This document shows, piece after piece, positions 1-10,375 of a stretch of 64,000 nucleotides of DNA. The stretch comes from Yamagishiella unicocca (Eukaryota; Chlorophyta; Chlorophyceae; Chlamydomonadales; Volvocaceae): contig BDSL01000013.1 in NCBI GenBank assembly GCA_003116995.1, positions 868,001 to 932,000 on the forward strand, written 5' to 3'. Both the position numbers and the translations under genes were made by a program. Position 1 is the stretch's first letter. The number at the start of each line of letters is the position of its first letter. The notes below the pieces were generated by a model. The model did not search any database. It was not told the DNA's origin and saw only the letters and a program-made list of their open reading frames with translations.

Positions 1-1262
1 GCGTAAGTCCGCCACTCGTAGCGCAATCTTGCAATATCACTACTATGTAAATGAGTTGCTGCAAAAACGCAAAGCATCGTATGGATGCCTGTGGGAACCC
101 TAGTCGGTGGCCTTGCTTGTCCAGGCACGCACGCCGACAAACAATATTGCGGACCTGTCGGGCACGTCGCCTTTCTAACAATAATGCATTTGGCGGTTTT
201 TGGCACTTTTCAGGCATGCTCGACATGTCATAATCGACATGCCATAACTTATGATGACCCGTTTGGCAGATTGGCACACCTACCTGCGATGCTACGACGT
301 TACATCCGCATATTTTCATAAACGCACGCGCCCGTTCAAGCCAGGGGGGGCAATTGGAATCATGTGTTAAACGTTTCGAACATAGGGTTTATAACGCTGT
401 GAGCGCAAGTTTAATACCGGTAGTACACCTTCATCGATGTTCCGCGGTCGGGGTTCTACGTAACCTGCACACATTCAATAGTACTAACACGGTACCGGTG
501 TCATTGGTACGCATTAGGACGCGTTATTGCCGGGCTTCAACGCAGATTGCCTTGCAAGCCTTGCAAGCCTTGGCCTTAAATCAGCGGTGAACCGAACCAT
601 ACCCGGCAACTCGCTGTGCCTCCAGGCACAAAGCGCCCCCGGGTTTGATGACCTGAACACGGCAGGTTCAGGCAGAACAGCATCAGCCTGCTCCCCTGGG
701 GATGGTCACTTGGCCCGACGTTGCGCTGCTGCTCATGCACTCGTCGGAGGTTGAGGACACAACGCTCTTCTTTTCTCCACCTATCGGGCTGGACCGGATG
801 CTGCTGGCGCTGCTAGCCCTACTGCACCAGGCGAAGCAGCTGAAGGACGTGAAGCAGCTGTTGCCGCTGTCACGACACAGCACGTAACTGGCATATCAGG
901 TGCCGGTTCCGATACCATGTGTGCCCACTAGCGCTGAAAAGGCATGCTCGAGATGGTGGGAATCGTCTTCCCCGGCTGGTTGTCACGACACAGCGGGTGA
1001 TCGACACAGCGGGTGCGAGACACCAGAACCCGCTCAGCAGTGGGAGCAGTAACAGCAACGACTTTGGAAAGGCGGCGCGCCTGGTACCGGCTAAGTTGTA
1101 AGGCCCAGCAGCAGGCATGGCGAATAGCAGCGGCGGCTCGACACAACTCGGTCGGCAGTACGACAGGGTCATCATGTACGACAGCCACGGTTGTAAGCCG
1201 CTCGGCGCGATTGTAACCCGCCAGGGTGCAGGCTGTTGGTGCTCCTGTAGCCGTGCCGACTG
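1..1262. other. No recognisable gene
   Basis: I see no conserved protein, RNA gene or strong repeat here. Short open frames such as 702-887 (plus) look leucine-rich but match nothing I know. They may be upstream debris of the kinase-like remnant that follows. A short direct repeat (CTTGCAAGC) lies near 552-570. Confidence 0.5.
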
Positions 1263-1990
1263 GTGCCGCCTGAGCTGCCGCTCTTGGGGGTTGCCCTCAC
1301 GCCCGATACAGACGCAAACGACGTGGGCGACGCCAGCAACATCGGCATGAATACCGTTAGCACCATGTATGTCCCACTGGGGGACCGGGTGCCAGAGGGA
1401 CTTGACGAGCTGGCAGTCGGCGCCGCGCTGCCCCTGGAGCTTTGCGGCTTTGGGGACGTGGGCCTCACCGACCGGTGTGCAGGGTATGGACGCTACGGCA
1501 ACGTGTTGGAGGTGCGTGGGTCGTTGGGGTGGTAAGGCATGGGCGGTTGGGGCTGTTGATGGAGCCTAGGGACAGGGGTGTGAGGCATGAAGGGAGAAAA
1601 CTCGCATGGGCGGGGGACTTGATGCATTGCACTTTTGTGGGATGTGGATTGCAATGTCGCAGTCGCCCTGTTCCTGGCGCTCACTGACGAGCGGCGAGGA
1701 CCTGACGGCCGGAGCCGGCGGTGCCGTCGGCGGTGGCGGCGCTGGGGAGCATCGATGGCCGTGGTGCTGTCATCACTCCGGAGCTGCGCGCCTCGATGGT
1801 GCAAGCGCTGCAGGCGCTCCACCGGGCAGGCGTATTGCATGGGTACATCCGCCTTTCAAATTTTGTGCTGGGGCGGGACGGGGGAGTCAAGTTGGTGGAC
1901 CTGGGGGAGGCCAGGATGGTGGGTGGCGCGGACGCGGGCAGCAGCCGCCAGGCGATGGCTGCCGAGGTGCAAGCCGTACAGGCCCTGTAA
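1263..1990 (+). pseudogene. Decayed protein-kinase-like gene
   Basis: Two separated pieces read as kinase. At about 1474-1511 the frame gives a glycine loop GYGRYGNV (GxGxxGxV), followed directly by a good intron donor GTGCGT at 1512. At 1706-1990 the frame gives the C-lobe catalytic region: ALQALHRAGVLHGYIRLSNF, then VKLVDLGEAR. In an active kinase the HRD/HGD aspartate and the DFG motif should be here; instead the loop reads HGY and the Mg motif reads DLG. The lysine strand between the pieces is not intact (CNVAVALF where VAVK is expected, in another frame), and stops at 1685 and 1703 prevent a clean join. I infer a dead or pseudokinase relic. The alternative is a functional pseudokinase with an exon structure I failed to solve. 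Confidence 0.5.
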
Positions 1991-2232
1991 GTTCTCACTC
2001 TGGGTGAGCAAGATAGGCGCTGGGAACATGCATAAAGGCGGCACATGCCAGGGGTTACCATGTAAATTGCTGTGGCGATGTGCAGGCATGCTGGCAGCGA
2101 TACAACACAGGCCACGGGACTGGAACGTATCATGTCTTGGGAGGGTGCACTACGGTATGGGTCGGCAGGGGAGCGAACACAGGTGGACGTTCATATAGCT
2201 CTAGTTCAGCACCTTCACACCATTACCATTCT

Positions 2233-2276
2233 CGCCCGATGGTTCTACCTCTTGGTCTGGAACCCACTGTAACCGT
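2233..2276 (+). repeat. Partial copy of dispersed repeat (3' end)
   Basis: This stretch repeats the last ~44 bp of the 187-bp element at 2355-2541 (CGATGGTTCTACCTCTTGG ... CCCACTGTAACC). It carries none of the upstream part, so it is either a truncated copy or a shared terminus. Confidence 0.7.
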
Positions 2277-2354
2277 TGCATCGTTGCGGCGCTTCACTGG
2301 TTCGTCGGGTGCTGGGCTGTTAGGTTGGTTGGTGGCCAGTTCCTGATAGGGGAG

Positions 2355-2541
2355 CCTCTAGTGCAAATTCCCCCTGGGGTGCTGGCTGCTGCTCTGTATG
2401 CCTACGGCCTGTCAACTTGGTGTTCTGGTGGTTTGCCTTTGTTTCGGTGCATGTCGGTATTTGTTTCCTCCGTCTTGTTCAGTGTCAGGCGATGCGCCCG
2501 ATGGTTCTACCTCTTGGTCTGGAACCCACTGTAACCGTTAC
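2355..2541 (+). repeat. Dispersed repeat, copy 1 (inverted copy near 13.3 kb)
   Basis: About 187 bp from CCTCTAGTGC to CCGTTAC. A near-full copy lies in reverse orientation at 13265-13459, with indels and point differences but clear collinearity. Partial copies lie at 2233-2276, about 4215-4335 and 17766-17835. There is no coding potential. The outer end GTAACGGTTACAGTGGG resembles the GGTTACA repeats nearby, so a short non-autonomous transposon family is likely (inference). Confidence 0.7.
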
Positions 2542-2586
2542 AACAACAATTATGATCCGGTGTCTTGCCATGGTGTCTGGACGTGG

Positions 2587-2812
2587 TTACAAGGACCCAC
2601 TGGAAACTTTGTCTTAGTGGGTAAGGGTTACAGGGACCCAAAGTCCGAAAGGTTACAAGGACCCAAAGTCAAAAATTTTCCCCGTCATTTTCGGGATTGT
2701 TTTCGTCCATTTTGTAGATTAGGTTGCACGGCACTAGCCCGTCAGGTGCGTTCGGGAGCGTTTGGGACCCACGGGTATGTATGCGTTGCGTTGCGGCGAT
2801 GGCGTCTGTGAG
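2587..2812 (+). repeat. GGTTACA-family dispersed repeat block A
   Basis: Carries GGTTACA(A/G)GGACCCA three times (about 2586, 2626, 2650), then a tail with GATTGTTTTCG, a GTAGA motif, GCACGGCA and TTTGGGACCCA. The same order recurs at 4822-4975 with substitutions, so this is one family rather than chance. I see no open frame of interest. Confidence 0.7.
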
Positions 2813-3100
2813 CGAGGTATTAGGACCCATGCTTTATGCGTCGCTGGGTGTGACGTTGTGCGCAGTTATAACAAATGGCAATCTTTCCACTGCGTCTGTG
2901 GCAATCTCGCGGAGTTCAGCCGCATTTTGTGTACCACACCACGCACATCCCTTGCTTGAAGGTAGGCGTCAACAAGTATAAAGCTGGTATGATTGTGACT
3001 GCGTGCGTGGTGTCCATATGGCGTTTCGAAGGAGGTCACTTCGCGCGTGTGGTGTCATCGTACACGGCATTTTACGTACCCGATATCCTGTTTGTTTGAA

Positions 3101-3290
3101 AGGTTGCAAGGACCCACTGGAAAGTTTGTTTCGCGCCCTTTTCCGTATTGTTTTCGGCCACTTCGGAATGGTTACAGGGACCCAAAGTCCAAAATGGAGC
3201 CCCAGACCAGAAGGTAGAGGTTTGTGCTGGTGGTCGCAGTACCGTACTTGTTTCAGTGGCCAATGGTTACAGGGACCAACTCACTTGGAC
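3101..3290 (+). repeat. GGTTACA-family dispersed repeat block B
   Basis: Contains AAGGACCCACTGGAAAG followed by TTTCGCGCCCTTTTCCG and a GTTTTCGGCCA motif. Two further GGTTACAGGGACC units follow (about 3170 and 3265). The TTTCGCGCCC module is shared with the blocks at 4046 and 4632. Confidence 0.65.
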
Positions 3291-3346
3291 CCCCGACGCC
3301 TCCCCGTGTAGTAGCGGGCGGAAACGGGATAGAAATAACTGTATTA

Positions 3347-3690
3347 TTAGGGAGCGCCTGGACCACCGAAAGCGGGATTGCTATTCTAATTCAAGCCAGA
3401 CCATCCCCCGCGCCATACCAGATCTGTGCTATCATACTAGATACTAGTTGGGCGCGGCGGTGGAAGCATAGGGTCACGTACGGCAACAATCGGGCGCTTT
3501 CCCTCTTCCAGCCCCGTAGCAGCAGCAAGGGAGCGCCTGGACCACCGAAAGCGGGATTGCTATTCAAATTCAAGCCAGACCCTGCCAGACCATCCCCCCG
3601 CCATACCAGCTCTGTACTATCATACTAGATACCAGCTCTGTACTATCATACCAGATACCAGCTCTGTAGTATCATACTAGATACGGGCGG
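3347..3690. repeat. Direct duplication plus 26-bp tandem repeat
   Basis: A segment starting GGGAGCGCCTGGACCACC occurs at about 3350 and again at about 3531 (spacing about 182 bp). The second copy runs into three tandem 26-bp units of the type ACCAGCTCTGTACTATCATA; the first copy has one related unit. This is non-coding, locally expanded DNA. Confidence 0.75.
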
Positions 3691-3793
3691 CTTGGGCTCC
3701 AGCACCGGCGGCTTGGGCTCCAGCACTGGCGGCTTGGGCTCCAGCACTGGCGGCTTGGGCTCCGGCGCTGGCGGCTTGGGCTCCAGCACCGGC
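3685..3793. repeat. 21-bp minisatellite, about 5 units
   Basis: Five near-identical units of GGCGGCTTGGGCTCCAGCAC(C/T) with one GGCGCT variant. The period is a multiple of three, so the plus frame reads Gly-Gly-Leu-Gly-Ser-Ser-Thr and the minus frame a Pro/Glu/Lys repeat. No flanking gene supports either as a protein. Confidence 0.8.
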
Positions 3794-4043
3794 ATACAGC
3801 GCCAGCAGCTATCTTTACTTATGTACTCTAGCCGTTTTACCGGCTTGCCTAACACCAAAGACAGGTGTTGTCGTGACCTTACTTAGGAGCGGCATGCTGG
3901 AGTCGGCAAAACGTTGACTGCGATGGGCCTTACAGGAGCTGGAGACGCTCTCGCGACAGCACACGAAAAACGAAGACGGACCAGCGCCCTCTGGCGCGGT
4001 CCGTGCTAAAGCGCGGAGAGGCGCCCGAAAGCGCGAGAGTTTG

Positions 4044-4341
4044 AAAGGTTACAAGGACCCACTGTAAAGTTTGTTTCGCGCCCTTTTCCGTACGTATTGT
4101 TTTCGGCCACTTTGTAGAGATAGATCTACGGCACTGCACTGCCTTGCGTAACTGTAAAAACCCTAAAATTCACACCGCCGCACCCTGTCGCACCGCTGCA
4201 GAGTGTGTAGTAATAACTGTTACAGGTGGCCCCCAGACCATCGGGCGCATCATCTGATACTGAAAGGGACGCAGGAAGAAGAAAAAACTAGCCGACCGAG
4301 ATATGTCAAACCACCAGAAACACCGACCAAGGGGCCAAAGA
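4044..4341. repeat. GGTTACA-family block C plus diverged inverted copy of the 187-bp repeat
   Basis: Begins with a GGTTACAAGGACCCACTG unit and the TTTCGCGCCC module, ending near GCACTGCACTGCC (about 4141). From about 4215 a minus-oriented, diverged copy of the 2355-2541 repeat follows (GTTACAGGTGGCCCCCAGAC, CATCGGGCGCATC, AACCACCAGA). Both families therefore co-occur in one patch. Confidence 0.6.
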
Positions 4342-4631
4342 ACGTATACGGCACCAACCACCCAGGGGGAAGGAGCCTAAATGGCCCCCTGTTTGCGGTG
4401 CACGAACCGCAGTTCAAGCAGCCCCTCGATCAGAGCAACCAGCAGAGCGCCTCAACAAATCGAACAGAAGCCTCCGACCTGAGACCCAAGAAAATTCCTG
4501 TGTTCGCCCTTGGATCCTCCAGGCGTGGGCAAAAGCAGGTGACAGGGTGACAGCCCTGCCGTACTAAGGTAGGGAAAAATCCTGCCGCTTTCAACTTTAA
4601 AAATGCAGAGATGGTGCGCCTGCAGTAGTGA

Positions 4632-4990
4632 AAGGTTACAGGGACCCACTGGTTTGTTTCGCGCCCTTTTCCGTATTGTTTTCGGCCAATTTGTAGAGAT
4701 ATTTCTACCGCACTGCACTGCCATGCGTTTGGGACCCACAGTTGCTGTGAAGCACTTGTAATTGTGGCCGTACCGGTCCGAGAGTTTGAAAGGTTACAAG
4801 GACCCACTGGGACTGCGGAATGGTTACAGGGACCCAAAGTCGACTTTTCCCCCGTCGTTTTTGCGATTGTTTTCGGCCATTCTGTAGACTAGGATGCACG
4901 GCAGTAGCCTGTCATGTGCGTTCGGGAGCTTTGGGACCCAGGTGTATGTATGCGTTGCGTCGCGGCGTTGGCGTTGGCGACACAACTCGG
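4632..4990 (+). repeat. GGTTACA-family dispersed repeat block D
   Basis: Two consecutive copies. 4632-4740 shares the TTTCGCGCCC module with 3101 and 4044. 4788-4975 shares the longer tail (TGCACGGCAGTAGCC, GTGCGTTCGGGAG, TTTGGGACCCA, GTATGTATGCGTTGCG) with 2622-2800. One further isolated unit sits at 5765-5785. Confidence 0.7.
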
Positions 4991-5215
4991 GAGGCAGTAC
5001 GACAGGGTGATCATGTACGACAACGACAGCCACGGTTGTAAGCCGCTCGGCGCTGCTATACCAGCACGCGAATCCGACATACACCATCGATCTCGAGCAC
5101 TACCTTTTCAGTGCGATCAGCTGGCCGCTAGTCGGGGGGGATTTGCGAGAAGTACACACACTGAGTATGAGGATTGTCCGCGCAAGGACCGTGTCCCGAA
5201 ATGCTAATTGGAACA

Positions 5216-5456
5216 CCCTGGTTGAACCGCCCTGATCGAACCACCCTGCTCATCACAGCGCCCTGGTCGAATCGCTCTGCGTGCCGATTGAACTGCTCTG
5301 TGGCGATGTCAGGCTCATCGAACTGCCTTGTTTGAACCACCCTACTGGCCTTCTGATCGAACCGCCCTGCCGATCGAACGCCCCTGCCGATCGAACCGCC
5401 CTGCCGATCGAACGCCCCTGCCGATCGAACCGCCCTGCTGGCCGAACCGCCCTGCT
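5216..5456. repeat. 17-18-bp minisatellite (GATCGAACCGCCCTGCC type)
   Basis: Degenerate units at the left become near-perfect from about 5355 to 5456, alternating GAACCGCCCTGCC and GAACGCCCCTGCC. The gradient from diverged to clean units suggests recent growth at the right side. No gene contains it. Confidence 0.8.
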
Positions 5457-5985
5457 GTGCCAGCTAGGAGAGGCCAAATCATCGCGAGGTAGGGTGATAA
5501 CGCCGCACCTACCACTGGCCTCCCGTCATGAAGCGGCCATCTGGGTCATGGAAGGGAGTAATTGCGTGTACGACGAGGCACTAAATAAAAAGAGTCATTC
5601 TTCATGGGGACGAAGGACCTTCGTAAGCACAAACGAATCGCCCCTTTGTATCCCACCATAACCGACCACCTCCTGCGGCTCGTAAGCCAGCCTGTTGAGG
5701 ACCGGCGACCGACCTGTATACTTTGTACATCTGCGGGCCATTGGATTGCTTCCGAAGTCAATTAGTTACAAGGACCCAGTGGAAAGCTTGTTTGACGAGA
5801 AACGCCGGCCCACTAACTGTTCGACACGGTCAAGCAAAACTGGAAGGATCGCGCGGACTAAACGACGCGAAGGAAAGTCCAAAGGCGCGACCGACGACCC
5901 AGGGGGCAACCCCTCAATACCAGCCTGGGCAACTTCCTAATCGGCCATCGCATCGGCCACAGCAGCAGGGGGAGCCTTCTCCTTC
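5457..5985. other. No recognisable gene
   Basis: Unannotated spacer between the minisatellite and the gag remnant. A single GTTACAAGGACCCA unit is at 5765. Given its position downstream of a minus-strand gag, it may be remains of the same retroelement, but I see no protease or polymerase motif. Confidence 0.35.
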
Positions 5986-6908
5986 TTACCGCGCCCCCGC
6001 TGGATGGAACCGGGCCCCCTTGCGCTTCTTATCCTGCGGCTGCGGCTGCGGCTGCTGCTGGCCTTGCTGAGGCCGGGGTCCCACTACAGAACAATCGGCC
6101 GCAATAATGTGGCCCATGACCCCGCACTTGTAGCATTTTTTGTCCGCATGGCGGGGTTTTCCCCCCGCGACCGCGGCGGCGACAACGGGAGCGGCAGGTA
6201 GGGGCGCGACGACGCTTGCGACCAGGAGCGGGCTCCTCGTAGCCGTCATCTATCGTCGCTATCCTGCACAGCCATCACCGAGTGAAGGCGTAAAGCGGCG
6301 AGAGAACTAACGTTTAGCGGCAGCAGCGCCAGCGGCGTGTTGGAGTAGTTCCTTGCCCAGCAGAGCGTGCTGGACCAACGCGGCGACGAGGGAAACTCTT
6401 GGCCGAGGTGGTCCGTCGCACACTCCGAGGCGAGGGACGCGACTCAGTTAGACCAGCCCGGAACCAGAACATGCGCTCGCCCTCCGACACATTGGGAATG
6501 TGAGACAGCTTTGCCTCAAAGCGACTGCAGTACGCGGCAACGGTGTCTCGGGGACGCATGCGATGGTTATTGGCGCTCAGGAACTCGCGGGTGACATGCT
6601 CCGCCGGCGAGAAATAAAAGCTGAGGAGCAAAACGAACACGCAAAGCAGCAAGGAGCTCATCGGAGGTGTAGGGGCCCTTTGCTAGCGTCCACGCGTTGC
6701 ACCACACCTTCGCGCGACCTTCCAAGGCATGCGAAAGGAAAAACCGACGCGACGCGTCGTTTTGACCCCACGGAACTAGCGGCCATATTTCGGTCACATC
6801 GCGGATAAATGCTAGGACGCGCTGCGCAACTACGCCCTCGTCCTCCTTCGCGGCAATCGAAAGCGTAGGCGACAGCAGAACATTCACCCGAAAAGGAGCG
6901 TCCACCAC
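5986..6908 (-). pseudogene. Retrotransposon gag remnant (frameshifted)
   Basis: Three overlapping minus-strand frames read in order as one gag. 6908-6567 has the capsid-like core (FFLSHALEGRAKVWCNAW, then YTSDELLAALRVRFAPQ). 6661-6314 continues in another frame (AEHVTREFLSANNHRMRPRD, VAAYCSRFEAKLSHIPNVSE). 6249-5986 ends with a zinc knuckle CYKCGVMGHIIAADC (CX2CX4HX5C, one residue longer than the usual CX4C tail) and a Gln/Pro-rich, basic C-terminus. The RFEAKL/W(F)RAGL pattern is typical of LTR-retrotransposon Gag of algae. At least two frameshifts are needed, so it is inactive. No pol follows downstream on the minus strand. Pro/Ala-rich frames continue upstream to about 7460 and may be its N-terminus. 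Confidence 0.75.
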
Positions 6909-7461
6909 AGCGGAGCCACGAAACGCGCCTTAGCCATCGTGGCAAAGGCCGGGAATCCACCCGTAGCGAGCTCAGAGGCGTCCAGCTGAGTGGCTGCAGG
7001 CGAGGGGTGAGTGGCGGGCGCAGGCGAGGGGTGAGTGCGTGGCGGGCGCAACAGCGTCATCAAGCAAGGCGGAAAGAATCACAAGGCTGCTCGCTCTATG
7101 CGCGGCTGCAAAAGGGCAGGGTTGTCAGCAACCGAATAGACAGCAGGCGCGCGCGGGAAGGGCAGCTACCGGAGCTATCTAGTCCGACAGGTGCCGGCAC
7201 GCAGTTGCGCTTGCGGACAGGCAGGCAAAACGCCGGCCCCGACTGCAACGTACAGGGGCAGCACCGCCTACAGGAACCGCCACGGGTGCTGGTGGGTTAG
7301 TCGGCGCAGGCGCAACAGGCGCAGCAGCAGGCGCGGGTGGTCCTAATAACTAACGGAGGATTGGCCTGTTGGCCTCCCGCAGGAACAACCTGCTGAGGAG
7401 GAGCCGCCGCGGCCCACCCAGCGAACCCGAACAGCAGATCGACTAGGTCCATCCATTCTAC

Positions 7462-8209
7462 AATCTCAGCAGCGAGGATAAAGGAGAGCCCCTACCGTTG
7501 TCACAGACAGCAGGGTCAGTGCCCTCGTCGACCAGGAGAGGCCGACCGCAAATGCACAGCGTCGGCTCAGCGTCTGCTGCAAGAAGCTTGAAAAGTTGCG
7601 CGAGCGCAAGAAAAGCAGGTTACGCTGCGACCGGGGCGGCCACGGCCGGCGGGGGTCCATATGGCGCGGCGCCAACGGGGGGGGGGCCGCTCGGGCAAAC
7701 AGCGGGGAGGCGGCCATACCGGCGAAGTCCTCCATCTCCCAGTCACGTCAGACATTTTATGGCGGAAACGTAAAGGTAGGATAATCCCATGCAAGTCGTC
7801 TCGAGTCCAGTTGATGTATACCAGCCAAAGTCCAGAATCTCAGCAGCGAGGATAAAGGAGAGCCCCTACCGTTGTCACAGACAGCAGGGTCAGTGCCCTC
7901 GTCGACCAGGAGAGGCCGACCGCAAATGCACAGCGTCGGCTCAGCGTCTGCTGCAAGAAGCTTGAAAAGTTGCGCGAGCGCAAGAAAAGCAGGTTACGCT
8001 GCGACCGGGGCGGCCACGGCCGGCGGGGGTCCATATGGCGCGGCGCCAACGGGGGGGGGGCCGCTCGGGCAAACAGCGGGGAGGCGGCCATACCGGCGAA
8101 GTCCTCCATCTCCCAGTCACGTCAGACATTTTATGGCGGAAACGTAAAGGTAGGATAATCCCATGCAAGTCGTCTCGAGTCCAGTTGATGTATACCAGCC
8201 AAAGTCCAG
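7462..8209. repeat. Perfect 374-bp tandem duplication
   Basis: 7462-7835 and 7836-8209 appear identical base for base, including a nine-to-ten G run. It lies upstream (on the minus strand) of the gag remnant, so it may be a duplicated leader of that element. Identity implies a very recent event or an assembly artefact. The open frames inside are unsupported. Confidence 0.9.
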
Positions 8210-8619
8210 ATTTGGTGGTAGTGAGAACTACGAATACCGGTTAGAGTAAGAGCAACCCACTTAGAGACAGTGAATGCCCGACGCCATACACACAGTTCGA
8301 CGTCCTCCAGGTCTCGACATGCATGGCCATAACCTCCAACCGATGAAACATCAGCGGGAGCACACAGGTCCACTACCAGTAGCCAAAGCTACCACTGACA
8401 CACAGTCGAGCGATGCGCCGGTTGCCAAAGCACCCGTTGCACTCCACACAGCAGGAGTGACCATCACTAGGCCACGTGATACAACAGTATGTGGTTTGGG
8501 TCCGTGTGCTGGACGACTCGTATGCGTTCTATTATTAACCTACATATTAAGAAATGAGGATGAGGACTTTTTGCAAGTTTTCACAACCCGGGATGTGAAA
8601 AGTTGCAGTAATTACTCCT

Positions 8620-9480
8620 CCAATGCTTTACTCCTTTACTCCTTTACTCCTTTACCCCCTTCATCCTTTCATCCTTTCATCCTTTGAGTTTTTATTTTTT
8701 TTATTTTTTGGCTTTTTGATTTATTTTTGGTTTTTTTATCTTTTGATCCTTTGATCCTTTGATCCTTGATTCCTTTAATCCTTTAACCCCTTAATCCCTT
8801 AATGCTTTAATGCTTTAATTCAATAATGCTTTAATTCTTTAATCCTTTGATTCTTTAATGCTTTAATTCAATAATGCTTTAATTCTTTAATCCTTTGATT
8901 CTTTAATGCGTTGATTCTTAGCTCCTTTGATTCTTAGCTCCTTTGATTCTTAGCTCCTTTGATTCTTTGATTCTTTGATTCTTTGATTCTTTGATTCTTT
9001 GATTCTTTGATTCTTTGATTCTTTGATTCTTTGATTCTTTGATTCTTTGATTCTTTGATTCTTTGATTCTTTGATTCTTTGATTCTTTGATTCTTTCTTT
9101 GATTCTTTGATTCTTTGATTCTTTGATTCTTTGATTCTTTGATTCTTTGATTCTTTGAGTCTTTGAGTCTTTGAGTCTTTGAGTCTTTGATGCTTTGATC
9201 CTTTGATGCTTTGATCCTTTGATTCTTTGATGCTTTGATCCTTTGATTCTTTGATCCTTTGATTCCTTGATTCTTTGATTCTTTAATCCTTTGATCCTTT
9301 GATCCTTTAATCCTTTAATCCTTTAATCCTTTAATCCTTTAATCCTTTAATCCTTTAATCCTTTAATCCTTTAATCCTTTAATCCTTTAATCCTTTGATT
9401 CTTTAATCCTTTCATCCTTTAATCCTTTGACTCGTTTCCCTAATCCTTTAATCCTTTGAATCTTTAATCGTTTAATCCTT
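8620..9480. repeat. 8-bp satellite (TTTGATTC)n / (TTTAATCC)n
   Basis: About 860 bp of 8-bp units. Blocks change from TCCTTTAC/TTTGATCC to a homogeneous TTTGATTC array (about 8960-9160), then TTTGAGTC, then a homogeneous TTTAATCC array (about 9300-9400). The plus strand is almost devoid of purines except the GA/AA in each unit, so strand asymmetry is extreme. It is not the algal telomere repeat TTTTAGGG. Confidence 0.9.
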
Positions 9481-10375
9481 TGATTCGTTTTCCTCTTGTT
9501 CCATTTCATTCTTTTTCTTTTCCTTCTCGTTTTCTTCCTTTCCTTTTTTCTTTTTTCTTTTTTCTTTTTTCTTTTTTGTTTTTTCTTTTTCTCCTTTATT
9601 TCTTTTTCCTCACATCCTCTAATATCCGTTTATTTTATTTTTTATTTACATGTCGTACATTTTGAAGGGTCGTACATTCAAATACTCTATTTAACATGCC
9701 TCAATGCCTCTTTCTTGTATTATTTTTCACTGTCAAGCATCACATTTAATTCCCCTGCTTAAGTTGTGGTAGGCATCCTTGGGGAGGTGTCTGCCCATCA
9801 ACCTTGTTATTACCACCATCAAACATATTGGTGGACATCACCAAACATCATGGTGGACATCAGCAAACATTGTGGTCAACATCACCAAACATCTTGGTCG
9901 ACATCTTCAACACCTCGTTCTCAAGGTACTTAGGTTCATGCCCTACCTAAGTCTCACTCACAATTATTAAGTGTGGACTATGTAGGTTTATTTCAAACCT
10001 GTTCACAGTTGTCCATCATAGTTAGCCTGCGGGCACTTCCCAAGCCTGCGACAATGGTATTCCCTTGAAAAGTCTTAAGATTAAAGAACCGATATATATG
10101 AAAGGGCTATTATCATACATGCCATGTTCTGTTTTCATGCTGCATGTCCGTTTCCCCTTCATCTCCTGTGATTCTCACCTTGTTCTATCTCATACAAATG
10201 TCTATAAATTTGTATTACGCGCATATACCAATTATTTGTATATCGAAATATCGAAATTAATGAACATTTTTGCCTAGTTTATTTCGATTATTTCGTTCAT
10301 TGACCTAACACGCTTTTTTTTAGGACCTGTCCTTCCGCTCTCTCCTTACATAAATGTCTTACAGGTATTGTGCTA
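9481..10375. other. T-rich tract and AT-rich spacer with a 22-bp repeat
   Basis: 9481-9640 is poly-pyrimidine (runs of TTTTTTC). 9829-9915 has four degenerate 22-bp units of GGTGGACATCACCAAACAT. From 10060 to 10320 the DNA is AT-rich (GTATATCGAAATATCG and similar) and precedes the spliced gene at 10376, so it may include that gene's promoter. No other gene is visible. Confidence 0.5.

Noticed and set aside
3646..3886. Gly-Leu-Gly-Ser or Pro-Lys repeat protein
   Set aside because: Encoded only by the 21-bp minisatellite and lacks any flanking unique coding sequence.
8620..9480. CRISPR-like or telomeric array
   Set aside because: Units are 8 bp without spacers, and the sequence differs from algal telomere repeats. 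The setting is eukaryotic.
9480..9762. Phe/Leu-rich membrane-like ORFs
   Set aside because: Product of a poly-pyrimidine tract; no conserved pattern or start context.
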